A stretch of DNA of 64,000 bases from DATBQN01 sp963755825 (GTDB taxonomy: Bacteria; Acidobacteriota; Thermoanaerobaculia; Multivoradales; UBA5704). Made by a program: the position numbers and the translations under genes. The stretch is taken from positions 1,178,001 to 1,242,000 of the forward strand of contig CAVWLA010000001.1 in the NCBI GenBank assembly GCA_963755825.1, given 5' to 3'. Below are positions 52,532 through 61,060 of this stretch, piece by piece; position 1 is the stretch's first letter; every line of letters begins with the position of its first letter. The notes under the pieces are model-generated. The model saw nothing but the letters and a program-made list of their open reading frames with translations, made no database searches and was not told the origin of the DNA.

Positions 52532-53704
52532 TTAGGCGGAGGCCGCGACCTGGCTCACCCCGGCGGCGTCGCGCAGCTCCTCGGCGCGGCGCGTGCTCTC
52601 CCAGGTGAACTCCGGCTCGGCGCGGCCGAAGTGGCCGTAGGCGGCGGTCTTCTTGTAGATCGGCCGCCGCAGGTCGAGATAGTCGATGATGCCCTTGGGG
52701 GAGAGCGGGAAACGGTCGCGGATGAGGCGCTCGATCTCGCTCTCGCGATGGTGGCCGGTGCCGAAGGTGTCGACCCGCACGGAGACCGGCTCGACGACGC
52801 CGATGGCATAGGCGAGCTGCACCTCGACGCGCTCGGCGAGACCCGCGGCGACCAGGTTCTTGGCGATGTGGCGCGCCATGTAGCAGGCGGAGCGGTCGAC
52901 CTTGGTCGGATCCTTCCCCGAGAAGGCGCCGCCGCCGTGGCGGCCGGAGCCGCCGTAGGTGTCGACGATGATCTTGCGGCCGGTCAGGCCGCAGTCGCCC
53001 TGCGGGCCGCCGATGACGAAGCGGCCGGTGGGGTTGACGTGGAAGACGGTCTTCGCGTCGAGCAGCTCGGCCGGCACCTCGGCGCGGATGACGTGCTCGA
53101 TCACCTCGCGCTGGATCTCCTCGTGGGAGATCTCGGCGTCGTGCTGGGTCGAGATGACGACGGTGTGGACGCGCACCGGCCGAGTGCCCTCGTACTCGAC
53201 GGTCACCTGGCTCTTGCCGTCCGGCCGCAGCCAGGGGATCTCGCCGCCGTGGCGCAGCGACGCCAGGCGCCGGGTGAGCCGGTGGGCGAGGGTGATCGGC
53301 AGCGGCATCAGCTCCGGCGTCTCGCGGCAGGCGTAGCCGAACATCAGGCCCTGGTCGCCGGCGCCGCCGGTGTCGACGCCCTGCGCGATGTCGGGCGACT
53401 GCGGGTCGATCGCCGAGACCACGGCGCAGGTCTTCGAGTCGAAGCCGTAGTCGGCGCGGATGTAGCCGATCTCCTCGATCGTCCGCCGCGCGGTGGCGGC
53501 GAAGTCGACGTAGGCGCGGGTGGTGATCTCGCCGGCGAGGAACGCCATGCCGGTGGTCACCAGGGTCTCGCAGGCGACGCGGCCGGTGGGGTCGGCGCGC
53601 AGCACCTCGTCCAGGACGGCGTCCGAGATCTGGTCGGCCACCTTGTCCGGGTGACCCTCGGTCACCGATTCCGACGTGAACAGATGCGCATCTCGCTGGC
53701 TCAT
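52532..53704 (-). CDS. metK: S-adenosylmethionine synthetase
   Basis: A 390-residue enzyme making SAM from ATP and methionine. Signatures seen are FTSESVTEGHPDKVADQISD, GAGDQGLMFGYA, and the phosphate-binding GGGAFSGKDPTKVDRS. The ATG at 53704 gives the normal N terminus, and the frame upstream is not protein-like. The upstream gap of 318 bp contains a long inverted repeat and a -10-like GTTAGC, so the leader may be ~140 nt. I could not match it to a SAM or SAH riboswitch by eye. Confidence 0.97.
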   Translation of the reverse strand: MSQRDAHLFTSESVTEGHPDKVADQISDAVLDEVLRADPTGRVACETLVTTGMAFLAGEITTRAYVDFAATARRTIEEIGYIRADYGFDSKTCAVVSAIDPQSPDIAQGVDTGGAGDQGLMFGYACRETPELMPLPITLAHRLTRRLASLRHGGEIPWLRPDGKSQVTVEYEGTRPVRVHTVVISTQHDAEISHEEIQREVIEHVIRAEVPAELLDAKTVFHVNPTGRFVIGGPQGDCGLTGRKIIVDTYGGSGRHGGGAFSGKDPTKVDRSACYMARHIAKNLVAAGLAERVEVQLAYAIGVVEPVSVRVDTFGTGHHRESEIERLIRDRFPLSPKGIIDYLDLRRPIYKKTAAYGHFGRAEPEFTWESTRRAEELRDAAGVSQVAASA

Positions 53705-54022
53705 GATCACACCTCTGGCATCAAGACGTTCGCTGCTCGCAGTGCTCGACGGACTGCCCGACATACTGAGGGTGCGGGGGAGGACCGGCTACGCGCCTCG
53801 GGAGCCGAAGGGTGAAGAGGAGGGAGCACCCCGGTCGACCGGGCCGAAATGCTAACAGATGGAGGTCCGCACCGCCACCGACGCCCGGCGCCGGCACGGT
53901 CTCCGTCTGGTCTCCTGCGGGCGGCCGCCCTCGGCCCCACCCGCCCATCACGCCCTTCCGGGCGGCCGTCCTCGGAACCAGACGGAGCCCGCACCCCGGC
54001 GCGCCTCGCACGGCAGGCCAGG
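53705..54022. other. metK leader region with long hairpin, no gene seen
   Basis: This 318-bp gap between metK and the DUF84 gene (same strand) has no convincing ORF. It holds an inverted repeat (53901-53987) and a possible -10 GTTAGC at 53856-53851 on the minus strand. Confidence 0.5.
53901..53987. repeat. Inverted repeat upstream of metK
   Basis: CTCCGTCTGGT (53901-53911) pairs with ACCAGACGGAG (53977-53987). Inside are two copies of a GGGCGGCCGYCCTCGG-type sequence near 53919 and 53960. It could end the upstream DUF84 transcript or form part of a metK leader. Confidence 0.5.
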
Positions 54023-54616
54023 CTAGCGGATCGGCCGGCTGTCGAGGGTGCCGTAGAAGAAGGTCGAGAGGGCGTGGACGGTCGACAGAGCGATCGCCTT
54101 GCGGCGGGTCTCGAGGCCGCCGGTCAGCGACGAGATGATGCCGCCGCTGCGCCGCGTGCCGGGGACGGCGAGCGGGATCTGATCGTGGGTCAGCCCCTCG
54201 ACGATGCCCTCCGGAAGCTGCACCGAGCCCGACGACCCCCAGGCCTCGCCGAGGAGGCCGCGCACCACGGTCCAGTAGCGCACGAAATAGCGGCTGCGGC
54301 CGTCGATCTCCAGCGAGTGGATGCCGGCTTCGGTGGCGATGTAGAAGTGGTAGATCTGGCCGAGCGAGCTCTCGAGCTTGCGCGCCCGCTCGCAGCAGAG
54401 GCGCAGCACCTCCTCGTCGGAGACCGGCAGGCCGATCGCCGGCTCCTCGATCGACTGCGGCACCACGGCGACCGAGACGGCGCGGTCGAAGCCGTCGTGA
54501 AAATAGCGCAGCAGGCCGTCGCGCACGCCGAGCAGCTTGTCGGGCGCCGGTCCGGCGACCGCCACCTCGATGCCGGTTTGGAGGCGCTGCCAGAAGTCCT
54601 TAAGATCGGTGATCAT
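54023..54616 (-). CDS. DUF84 family inosine/xanthosine triphosphatase-like protein
   Basis: A 197-residue protein resembling the DUF84/YjjX group, which hydrolyses non-canonical purine nucleotides (ITP, XTP). Points of similarity are GLPVSDEEVLRLCCERAR, FYIATEAGIHSL, SSGSVQLPEGIVEGL and SSLTGGLETRRKAI. ATG 54616 shares two bases with the ATG of the divergent SpoU gene. The family call is by pattern memory and fairly good; the activity is inferred. Confidence 0.72.
   Translation of the reverse strand: MITDLKDFWQRLQTGIEVAVAGPAPDKLLGVRDGLLRYFHDGFDRAVSVAVVPQSIEEPAIGLPVSDEEVLRLCCERARKLESSLGQIYHFYIATEAGIHSLEIDGRSRYFVRYWTVVRGLLGEAWGSSGSVQLPEGIVEGLTHDQIPLAVPGTRRSGGIISSLTGGLETRRKAIALSTVHALSTFFYGTLDSRPIR
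54601..54606 (+). promoter_or_regulatory. -10 box TAAGAT of the SpoU methyltransferase gene
   Basis: TAAGAT, then 8 nt, then ATG 54615. It lies inside the divergent DUF84 coding sequence. Confidence 0.35.
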
Positions 54617-55412
54617 GATCGCGAGCCGCCAGAATCGGACGCTCAAGGATATGCGGCGCCTCCGGCGAAGTAAAGGCGACGGCGCGCTCCTCGAGGGCCC
54701 GCACCTCGTCGCCGAGGCGCTCGCCGCGGGCCTCGCGCTCGACCCCGTGCTGGCGACGCCGGAGTTCCTCGCCGGCGCCGAATGGCCGGCGCTGGCGGCG
54801 CCGCTGGCGCGCGCCGGCGCGGTGCCGCTCGCCGTCGCCGCCGACCTCCTCCACGGCCTCGCCGACGCCGACTCGCCGCGCGGCATCCTCGCCGTCGCGC
54901 AACTGCCGCGGCGCGGAGCGGCGGCGCTGCCGCGGAGCGCCGACGGCGTCTACCTCTATGCCGACGGCCTGCAGGACCCGGGCAACCTCGGCGCCGTGGC
55001 GCGCGTCGCCGAGGCGGCCGGCGCCGCCGGCCTGGCGCTCTCGCCGGGGAGCGTCCATCCCAACCATCCGCGGGCGCTGCGCGGCTCGGCGGGGAGCCTG
55101 CTGCGCCTGCCGGTCGCCGTCGACGTGACGCCGGAGGCGCTCGCCGAGCATCTCGCGGCGCCGGGATCGCGGCTGACCGCACGCTGGGTGGCGCTCGTCC
55201 CGCGCGGCGGCGAGGATCTCTACCGCGCGCCGCTCGCCGGCGGCGCCCTCGTCCTCCTCCTCGGCGCCGAGGGCCCCGGCCTCTCGGCGGCGCTCGCGGC
55301 GCGCGCCGATCTCCGCCTCACCATCCCCATGGCGGCCGGCGTCGAGTCGCTCAACGCCGCGGTGTCGGCGGCGCTGGTGCTCTTCGAGATCCGCCGCCAG
55401 CGCGCCGGCTAG
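54615..55412 (+). CDS. SpoU (TrmH) family RNA methyltransferase
   Basis: A 265-residue SPOUT methyltransferase that 2'-O-methylates ribose in rRNA or tRNA. After an N-terminal RNA-binding part (SRQNRTLKDMRRL...GALLEGPHLVAEAL), the knot domain shows DGLQDPGNLGAVARVAEAAG, LLLGAEGPGLS and the IPMAAGVESLNAAVSAAL motif. The target base is unknown. ATG 54615 overlaps the start codon of the divergent DUF84 gene (CATG), so both promoters must lie inside the neighbouring coding sequence. Confidence 0.92.
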   Translation: MIASRQNRTLKDMRRLRRSKGDGALLEGPHLVAEALAAGLALDPVLATPEFLAGAEWPALAAPLARAGAVPLAVAADLLHGLADADSPRGILAVAQLPRRGAAALPRSADGVYLYADGLQDPGNLGAVARVAEAAGAAGLALSPGSVHPNHPRALRGSAGSLLRLPVAVDVTPEALAEHLAAPGSRLTARWVALVPRGGEDLYRAPLAGGALVLLLGAEGPGLSAALAARADLRLTIPMAAGVESLNAAVSAALVLFEIRRQRAG

Positions 55413-55459
55413 AGCGGCACACCGGCCGCCGCCGCGATCGCGCTCTCCGGCGATCGTGC

Positions 55460-55465
55460 TCTAAT
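55460..55465 (+). promoter_or_regulatory. Possible -10 box of the sulfatase-like gene
   Basis: TCTAAT lies 17 nt before ATG 55483; TAATAC overlaps it. A short leader is likely. Confidence 0.3.
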
Positions 55466-55482
55466 ACGGGCGGACCGCAGGC

Positions 55483-57088
55483 ATGCCGATCATCCCCTCC
55501 CGAAAGCGCCGACGCCTCTCGTCTCTTGCTTCGTTCGTTACGCTCGCGGCGCTCGCCTGGGCGCTGGCGATCCTCCCCGGCTGCCGACAGCACGCGGCAC
55601 CGGCCGCCGGCGCCGGCGCCGGCGCCGCGCTGCCGGCGGGCGCCAACATCCTCCTCATCACCGTCGACACGCTGCGCGCCGATCACCTCTCGGCCTACGG
55701 CTATCCGCGGCAGACCTCGCCGGCGATCGACCGGCTGGCGGCGCATGGCGTGCGCTTCGACCAGGCCTCGTCGCCAGTGGCCGAAGACGACGCCGTCCTT
55801 CGCCTCGCTGTTCACCGCCAGCTATCCCAAGGACAACCGCATCGTGCGCAAGGTGGGCATCCCGCTCCCCTGCCGTTACGAGACGGTCGCCGAGGCGTTG
55901 AAGCGCCAGGGCTACGCGACCTACGCGGTGGTCTCGAACGGCGCCGTGGGGAGCGACTTCTACTTCGACCAGGGCTTCGACACCTTCATCCAGACCTGGA
56001 AGCTGCCGCACGGCGGCACGGCGACGACCGGCGACGACGCCGCCAAGACCGGCGCCCCCTCGGACCCCAACCGCGGCGAGGCGGTGACCCGTCTCGCCGC
56101 CGGCCTCGCCGACCGCATCGACCGCCGCAAGCCGTTCTTCCTCTGGGTGCACTACATCGATCCGCACTGGCCCTACAACCCGCCGGCCGCCTACCGCGAG
56201 CGCTTCCAGGGCGACCGCTTCTTCGACCCCACGGTGCAGCTGGCGGTGAGCCCCGGCAAGGAGCGGCAAGAGATGATGGGCATCGGCGAGGGGCAGATGA
56301 TCGCCGGCCACCGCGACCTCGCCTTCTACGTCGCGCGCTACGACGCCGAGATCGCCTACACCGACGCCGAGATCGGCAAGCTCCTCGCGGCGCTGCGCGC
56401 CAAGGGACTGCTGAGCCGCACGCTGACCGTGCTCACCGCCGATCACGGCGAGTCGCTGGGCGACCACCACTACTACTTCGACCACGGCCGCTTCGGCTTC
56501 CAGAGCTGCCTGCGGGTGCCGCTCATCGTCAGCTACCCCGGCGTCCTCGCCCCCGGCGTCGACCGCGACCCGGTCGAGCTGCTGAACGTCGCCCCCACCC
56601 TTCTCGAGGCGGCGGGAGCGGCGCTCCCCGGCGGCCGCTGGAAGCAGGGCCGCTCGCTCGGCCGCCGCCTGCGCGGCCTGCCGCCGGCGCCGGCAGACAC
56701 CGCGCGGTCGGCGAGCCCGGACCCGGTGCCGCCGCACCCCGGCCTCGCCTTCTCCGAGGCCGGCTACGAGCTCGACGACAAGTGGATGAAGATCGTCCGC
56801 GACCGCCGCTTCAAGCTCATCTATGCCCAGATGCTCCCCGACCAGCGCTGGACGGGGGGCGACGGCGTGCGCTTCGTCCTCTACGACCTGGAGCACGATC
56901 CGGGGGAGACGAAAAACGTCGCCGCCGAGTTCCCCGCCGACGCCGAGCGGTTGAAGCGCGCCCTCTGGCAATGGGATCGCGCGCCGCGCTACGACGTGGC
57001 GACCCAGCCGCCGACCGCCGCCTGCAACGGCGAGCGGACGATGGATCCCGAGACCGCCAAGCTCCTCCACAGCCTGGGGTACATTTAG
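55483..57088 (+). CDS. Sulfatase-like lipoprotein (alkaline phosphatase superfamily), with one frameshift
   Basis: An exported lipoprotein (lipobox LPGC, Cys34) with the metal-binding start ILLITVDTLRADHLSAYGY. One extra C near 55774 shifts the frame between QASS and QWPKTTPSFASLFTASYP; past that point the protein continues in the other frame (for example LWVHYIDPHWPYNPP, TADHGESLGDHHYYFDHGR, DLEHDPGETKN) to the stop at 57088. The active-site position carries Thr (K-T-T-P-S) instead of the Cys/Ser of formylglycine sulfatases, as in many sulfatase-like phosphotransferases and hydrolases. True sulfatase activity is therefore doubtful. rpiB follows 29 bp later. Confidence 0.82.
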
Positions 57089-57117
57089 CGCGGCCCGCGC
57101 CCGCGAAGGAGAACGTC

Positions 57118-57564
57118 ATGAAGATCGGCATCGGCTCCGACCACGCCGGCTTCCTCTATAAGGAAGCGATCAAGCGGTTCCTCGCCGCCGAGGGCCACGA
57201 GGTGCGCGACTTCGGCACCGACTCCGAGGCGACGGTCGACTACCCGCTGTTCATCCACCCGGTGGCGGCGGCGGTGGCGGCGGGCGAGGTCGAGCGCGGC
57301 GTCGTCCTCGGCGGCTCCGGCAACGGCGAGGCGATGGTCGCCAACCGCGTCCGCGGCGTGCGCTGCGCCCTCTGCTGGAACGAGGACTCGGCCCGCCTCG
57401 GCCGCCAGCACAACGACGCCAACGTCATCTCGCTCGGCCAGCGCATGATGCCCGAGGAGACCGCCCTCGCCCTCGTCCGCATCTGGCTCGAGACCCCCTT
57501 CGAGGGGGGGCGTCACGTGCGCCGCATCGAGGAGATCGAGGAGGTCTCGGAGGCGCCGCGCTGA
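57118..57564 (+). CDS. rpiB: Ribose-5-phosphate isomerase B-type protein
   Basis: A 148-residue RpiB/LacAB-type sugar-phosphate isomerase of the pentose phosphate pathway. It has GIGSDHAGFLYKEAI at the start, DFGTDSEATVDYPLF and the GGSGNGEAMVANRV loop. The usual catalytic Cys of the GTGIG loop is replaced by a Gly/Ser/Asn sequence, as in the Mycobacterium-type RpiB that uses Glu. A GAAGGAG ribosome site precedes the ATG. Confidence 0.92.
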   Translation: MKIGIGSDHAGFLYKEAIKRFLAAEGHEVRDFGTDSEATVDYPLFIHPVAAAVAAGEVERGVVLGGSGNGEAMVANRVRGVRCALCWNEDSARLGRQHNDANVISLGQRMMPEETALALVRIWLETPFEGGRHVRRIEEIEEVSEAPR

Positions 57565-57684
57565 GGCGGCGGCGGCGGTCCTCTACCGCCTGCCGGCGAG
57601 GAATCGTCGCGGTATCTCATGGTTTGCGCACTAACTCTCTTGACGTGGCTCGGCAAGCCCGCCGGCCATCGAGAGGAGAAAATC

Positions 57685-57939
57685 ATGAAGCCCATCGTCC
57701 TGATCTTTGCCCTGCTGGCCCTCTTCACCCTCTCCGACCGGCTGCTGACCTCCGCCGAGGCCACGTCGGCCCATCCGGCCGTCGCGGCGACCAGCGCCTC
57801 CTCCCAGGGCGGCGCGATCCTCTCGCCGCTCTCCGTCGGCTGCCCCGACATCTGCTGCGATCAGGCCTGCACCTGCGTGCGCCATGGGTTCGGGGGCGCC
57901 GGGCATTGCACCTACCAGCAGGCTTGCGAATGCGAGTGA
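57685..57939 (+). CDS. Exported mini-protein with eight cysteines
   Basis: An 84-residue protein with a signal peptide (MKPIVLIFALLALFTLSDRLL) and a spacer rich in Ala/Ser. The C-terminal ~30 residues contain eight Cys, four of them as a CC and a CTC pair, and end in CECE. The pattern suggests a disulfide-rich or metal-binding secreted peptide. I know no matching family. The ATG has GAGAGGAGAAAA upstream, a good ribosome site. It stands alone between rpiB and murB, with no processing or transport genes next to it. Confidence 0.75.
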   Translation: MKPIVLIFALLALFTLSDRLLTSAEATSAHPAVAATSASSQGGAILSPLSVGCPDICCDQACTCVRHGFGGAGHCTYQQACECE

Positions 57940-58061
57940 GCGGCCGCCGGGCTCCAGCCGCGGGCTGATCGACGCGACGAGACGACGCACCGGGGTTCCT
58001 CGCGCCGCCGCTCGGAGCGGGGGACCCCGCGGTGCACGTCACCCGCGCCGCGGTTGGCTGG

Positions 58062-58067
58062 TACGCT
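58062..58067 (+). promoter_or_regulatory. Weak -10-like box of murB
   Basis: TACGCT, then 7 nt, then GTG 58075. A poor match, listed because the spacing equals that of other genes here. Confidence 0.2.
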
Positions 58068-58074
58068 CGCGGGC

Positions 58075-59043
58075 GTGAGCGAAGCGCCCGCGGCCCGGCC
58101 GGAGGCCCCGTACGACACCCTGCGCGCCGATCCTCGCCTGGCGCGCGAGCGCCTCCGCGCGGGCGAGCCGCTCGCCCCCTACACCACCTTCCGCATCGGC
58201 GGCCCGGCCGACCTCTTCTATGCGGCGGAGAGCGCCGACGACCTCGCCGCGGCGGTCGGTGCCGCGCGCGATGCCGGAATCCCCTGGTTCCTCCTCGGCC
58301 TCGGCGCCAACATCCTGGTCGGCGACCGCGGCTTCCGCGGCCTGGTGATCCACAACCGGGCGCGGCGTATCGAAGTCGGCGGCGACGGCCGCGTCACGGC
58401 CGAGAGCGGCGCCGTGGTCTTCCCCGACCTCATCGAGGCGGCGGTCGCTCGCGGCCTCGGCGGCCTCGAGCACTTCGTCGGCATCCCCTCGACCGTCGGC
58501 GGCGCCCTCTGGCAGAACCTCCACTTCCTCTCCCCCGCCCCGGCGCGCGAGAGGACGATGTTCATCGCCGAGGTGACCGAGAGCGCCGAGATCCTCGCCG
58601 TCGAAGGCGAGCGCCGGAGCGTCCCAGCCGCCTACTTCGAGTTCGGCTACGACACCTCTGTCCTCCACCACCGCCGCGACGTCGTCCTCGCCGCCACCTT
58701 CCGCCTGGCGCCGGCCGACCCCGCCGCTCTCCACTTGGTGGTCGAGGAGAACCTCGCCTGGCGCGCGGCGCGCCATCCGCCGCTTGCGACCGAGCCCTCG
58801 GCGGGCTCCATCTTCCAGAAGATCGCGGGGATCGGCGCCGGCCGCCTGATCGACGAGTGCGGCCTGAAGGGCGCCGCGGTCGGCGGCGCCGTCGTCTCGC
58901 CCCGCCACGCCAACATCCTCGTCAACCGCGGCGGCGCCACCGCCGCCGACGTGCGGGCGCTGATCGCGCGCATTCAAGAGGAGGTCGCGGCGAAGACCGG
59001 CCACCACCTGCGGCCGGAGATCTCGTTCGTCGGCGAGTTCTAG
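58075..59043 (+). CDS. murB: UDP-N-acetylenolpyruvoylglucosamine reductase
   Basis: A 322-residue FAD enzyme that reduces enolpyruvyl-UDP-GlcNAc to UDP-MurNAc in peptidoglycan synthesis. The FAD domain has YTTFRIGGPADL, GLGANILVGDRGF and VGIPSTVGGALWQN. The proton-donor Ser is in SAGSIFQKI and the C-terminal catalytic Glu in LRPEISFVGEF. The GTG start at 58075 gives the normal length. It stands alone; no other mur gene is near. Confidence 0.95.
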   Translation: MSEAPAARPEAPYDTLRADPRLARERLRAGEPLAPYTTFRIGGPADLFYAAESADDLAAAVGAARDAGIPWFLLGLGANILVGDRGFRGLVIHNRARRIEVGGDGRVTAESGAVVFPDLIEAAVARGLGGLEHFVGIPSTVGGALWQNLHFLSPAPARERTMFIAEVTESAEILAVEGERRSVPAAYFEFGYDTSVLHHRRDVVLAATFRLAPADPAALHLVVEENLAWRAARHPPLATEPSAGSIFQKIAGIGAGRLIDECGLKGAAVGGAVVSPRHANILVNRGGATAADVRALIARIQEEVAAKTGHHLRPEISFVGEF

Positions 59044-59059
59044 ACCGAGATCCCGACGC

Positions 59060-59572
59060 TCAATCCTTGACGAACGTCCCCCGCTCGACGTCCTTGCGGA
59101 CGCCGGGGAAGGCGAGGGCGCGGCCATGGGCGACGCAGTAGACGCCGGGGGGGAGGAGGCCGGCGGCGAAGATCGCCTCGGTGAGGTTCTGCAGAGCGTC
59201 CGAGCTCTTCATCTCGAAGGGGCGCATGGCGCCGGTGAGGACGATCGGCAGGCGCGGCCGCGGCAGGTCGGCGAGCAGGCGCTCGCCGGTCTTCGCCAGG
59301 GTGTCGGTGCCGTGGAGGACGACGACGCCGCGGCAGGATTCGTCCTCGCCGGCTGCCTCGCGCACCGCCGCGACGATCCGCGCCCGGTCGTCGTCGGTCA
59401 TCTCCAGGCTGTCCTTGCTCATCAGCTCGCGCACCGTCACCGCGGTGTCCTCGAGGCGCAGCTCGGCGAGCATGCGGTGGACGATCGAGCGCCGGTTGGC
59501 GAGCTCGCCGGTCTGCTCGTCGTAGGTCTTCTCGATGGTGCCGCCGGTGGTGACGAGCGTGATGTGGCGCAT
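59060..59572 (-). CDS. Short asparaginase-family protein (N-terminal domain only)
   Basis: A 170-residue protein with the two Thr active-site motifs of asparaginases: TTGGTIEKTYD at the start and VVLHGTDTLAKT in the middle, plus TGAMRPFEMKSSDA. It is about half the normal length (~330) and lacks the C-terminal domain. Such short versions exist, so this need not be a broken gene. ATG 59572 starts the fold directly. The gene follows a carboxymuconolactone-type gene by 17 bp. Confidence 0.85.
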   Translation of the reverse strand: MRHITLVTTGGTIEKTYDEQTGELANRRSIVHRMLAELRLEDTAVTVRELMSKDSLEMTDDDRARIVAAVREAAGEDESCRGVVVLHGTDTLAKTGERLLADLPRPRLPIVLTGAMRPFEMKSSDALQNLTEAIFAAGLLPPGVYCVAHGRALAFPGVRKDVERGTFVKD

Positions 59573-59589
59573 GGCGACGGCCGCCCGGC

Positions 59590-59958
59590 CTAGGGATTCT
59601 CGGCCGCGGCCGGCGGCAGGGCGCGGAGCTGGTCGAGGGTGTCGAAGCCGTGGCGCAGGTGCGGGATGACGATCGAGCCGCCGACCACCAGGGCGACGTT
59701 CATGGCGTCCTGGATCTCGGCATCGGAGAGGCCGACGCCGACGCACTGGATGAGGTGGTAGTCGATGCAGTCGTTGCAGCGCAGCACCATCGAGGCGACG
59801 AGCCCGAGGAGCTCCTTGGTGCGAGTGTCGAGCGCGCCGTCGCGATAGGCGGCCGCGTCGAGGTTGAAGAAGCGCTTGATCCCCAGGTGCTCGGCGCCCA
59901 GGATGCGCTCGTTCATGCGCTCGCGGTAGGCGCGAAACTCCTCCAGGTCTCTCGACAT
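59590..59958 (-). CDS. Carboxymuconolactone decarboxylase/AhpD-like protein
   Basis: A 122-residue helical protein of the CMD family. It has a CxxC pair in LRCNDCIDYHLIQC, as in AhpD-type alkylhydroperoxidase reductases, and ends in a C-terminal helix. The role could be peroxide defence or an unknown reaction. ATG 59958 has GAGGAGG upstream, and a TAGAAT box lies about 40 nt before it. It forms an operon with the asparaginase gene. Confidence 0.87.
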   Translation of the reverse strand: MSRDLEEFRAYRERMNERILGAEHLGIKRFFNLDAAAYRDGALDTRTKELLGLVASMVLRCNDCIDYHLIQCVGVGLSDAEIQDAMNVALVVGGSIVIPHLRHGFDTLDQLRALPPAAAENP

Positions 59959-60674
59959 CGTTGCCTCCTCTTCAAACGCCGCGGCTCGATCTGCCCACAT
60001 TCTACGTCGTCCGCTCGTTCGGCACCGGCGAGCCGGCGAGCTCCACCGGATGACCGAGACGGTCTCGAGCCGGCGCGACCGGCAGCGGCGGCCTCCGGCG
60101 GATAAGAGCCGCGGGAAAAAGCCGGACGGCGGTGGGCGGGACCTGCCCGCTGAGGAGAGCGGGACCACCGAGATCTCCACCCACCGCCATCCGGGAGGAA
60201 CCGGGTGCGCTGCATCGGACGATGTCGCGCACCCGGCCTGCGAACGTGCGCGGCGGGATGACGTCGATCCCGCCGCAGGCCGATTGGACGCTGTGGGAGC
60301 CCCTACTCGTCGAAGGCGTTGAGCCGGTCGAGCCGCGACGGATCGTCGGTCGCGAGCGCCACCGGCCCCGCGGTCAGCGGTGCCGGTGGTCGAGCCGGCG
60401 AGGGCCGGCGCGCGCGACGGCGCGACCTCCGCGGCGCGGCAGCCGAGAGCGATCCATCGTGGAGCTCCCGAGCGGCCGGGCGGTGGCCGAGCCTCCGCCG
60501 CGGCGATCCGTGGACGCGGCCGCGCAACGCGGCGAACGCCCGAGAAACGCGGATGGCGGCCTCGGAACGGCTGGCACGCTCCGCGCGCCGCCGCCCGCGC
60601 GCCTCGAGAGGCACGCCGACGGCAGTCCGCGGGCGAGAGCTCCGGACGCTAGGCTGAACGCTTCGGGGTGGGGG
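59959..60674. other. 716-bp region with no supported gene
   Basis: It begins with the promoter of the CMD gene. No ORF here has a good ribosome site or a protein-like sequence. A minus-strand frame ending at 60303 (...LATDDPSRLDRLNAFDE) looks coding for about 25 codons and may be the tail of a decayed gene. Confidence 0.5.
59999..60004 (-). promoter_or_regulatory. -10 box TAGAAT of the CMD-asparaginase operon
   Basis: CGTAGAATG on the minus strand, about 40 nt before ATG 59958, with GAGGAGG in the leader. Confidence 0.4.
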
Positions 60675-61043
60675 TCAGGCGAGAGGCGGGGCGCGCCCCG
60701 ACGACGGGCGCCCGGGGCGCCATGCGTGCGGCTGGGCGCCGGCGGTCACGATGCGGGCGGCGAGCGTGGGCAGCGCGACGCGGGCGGCGGCGGCGAGGCG
60801 GACACCGCGCGTCTGCAGGCGGAGCAGGCAGACCGGACAGAGGGGGACCTCGCGGAGGGTCGACGCCTCGACGTGAGTCGTCGTCACCGGATGGCCGAGC
60901 GTCGGCACGGCGATCGTCTGTCCGGCGGAGGCGAACTCGAGGGTCTCCCCTTCGGGATGGATCTCGAGCGCCGCCCCGACGCTCAGCAGAGCGAGCAGCC
61001 AGGCGCAGACGATCCGGCAGGTGGACAGCCGCGAGGAGGACAT
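60675..61043 (-). CDS. Small exported protein with CPVC motif, unknown function
   Basis: A 122-residue protein with an N-terminal hydrophobic helix (IVCAWLLALLSVGAALEI), a His-containing stretch (LGHPVTTTHVEAS) and a CPVCLLRLQTRG motif, then a basic tail. The His and Cys residues might bind metal. I do not recognise a family. ATG 61043 is chosen over a TTG at 61052. A TATCCT box ends 11 nt before the ATG. Confidence 0.6.
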   Translation of the reverse strand: MSSSRLSTCRIVCAWLLALLSVGAALEIHPEGETLEFASAGQTIAVPTLGHPVTTTHVEASTLREVPLCPVCLLRLQTRGVRLAAAARVALPTLAARIVTAGAQPHAWRPGRPSSGRAPPLA

Positions 61044-61054
61044 GTTGGGCAATC

Positions 61055-61060
61055 AGGATA
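61055..61060 (-). promoter_or_regulatory. Possible -10 box TATCCT of the small exported protein
   Basis: GCTATCCT on the minus strand, 11 nt before ATG 61043. Confidence 0.25.

Noticed and set aside
53705..54022. SAM or SAH riboswitch before metK
   Set aside because: The conserved core sequences of the known classes could not be matched by eye; only a generic hairpin is seen.
57685..57939. The eight-Cys peptide as the substrate of the radical SAM proteins
   Set aside because: It lies nearly 40 kb from them, has a Sec-type signal rather than a leader peptide, and no maturation gene is beside it.
60303..60614. Minus-strand 103-codon ORF in the longest gap
   Set aside because: Very basic low-complexity sequence with no ribosome site; only its last ~25 codons look coding.
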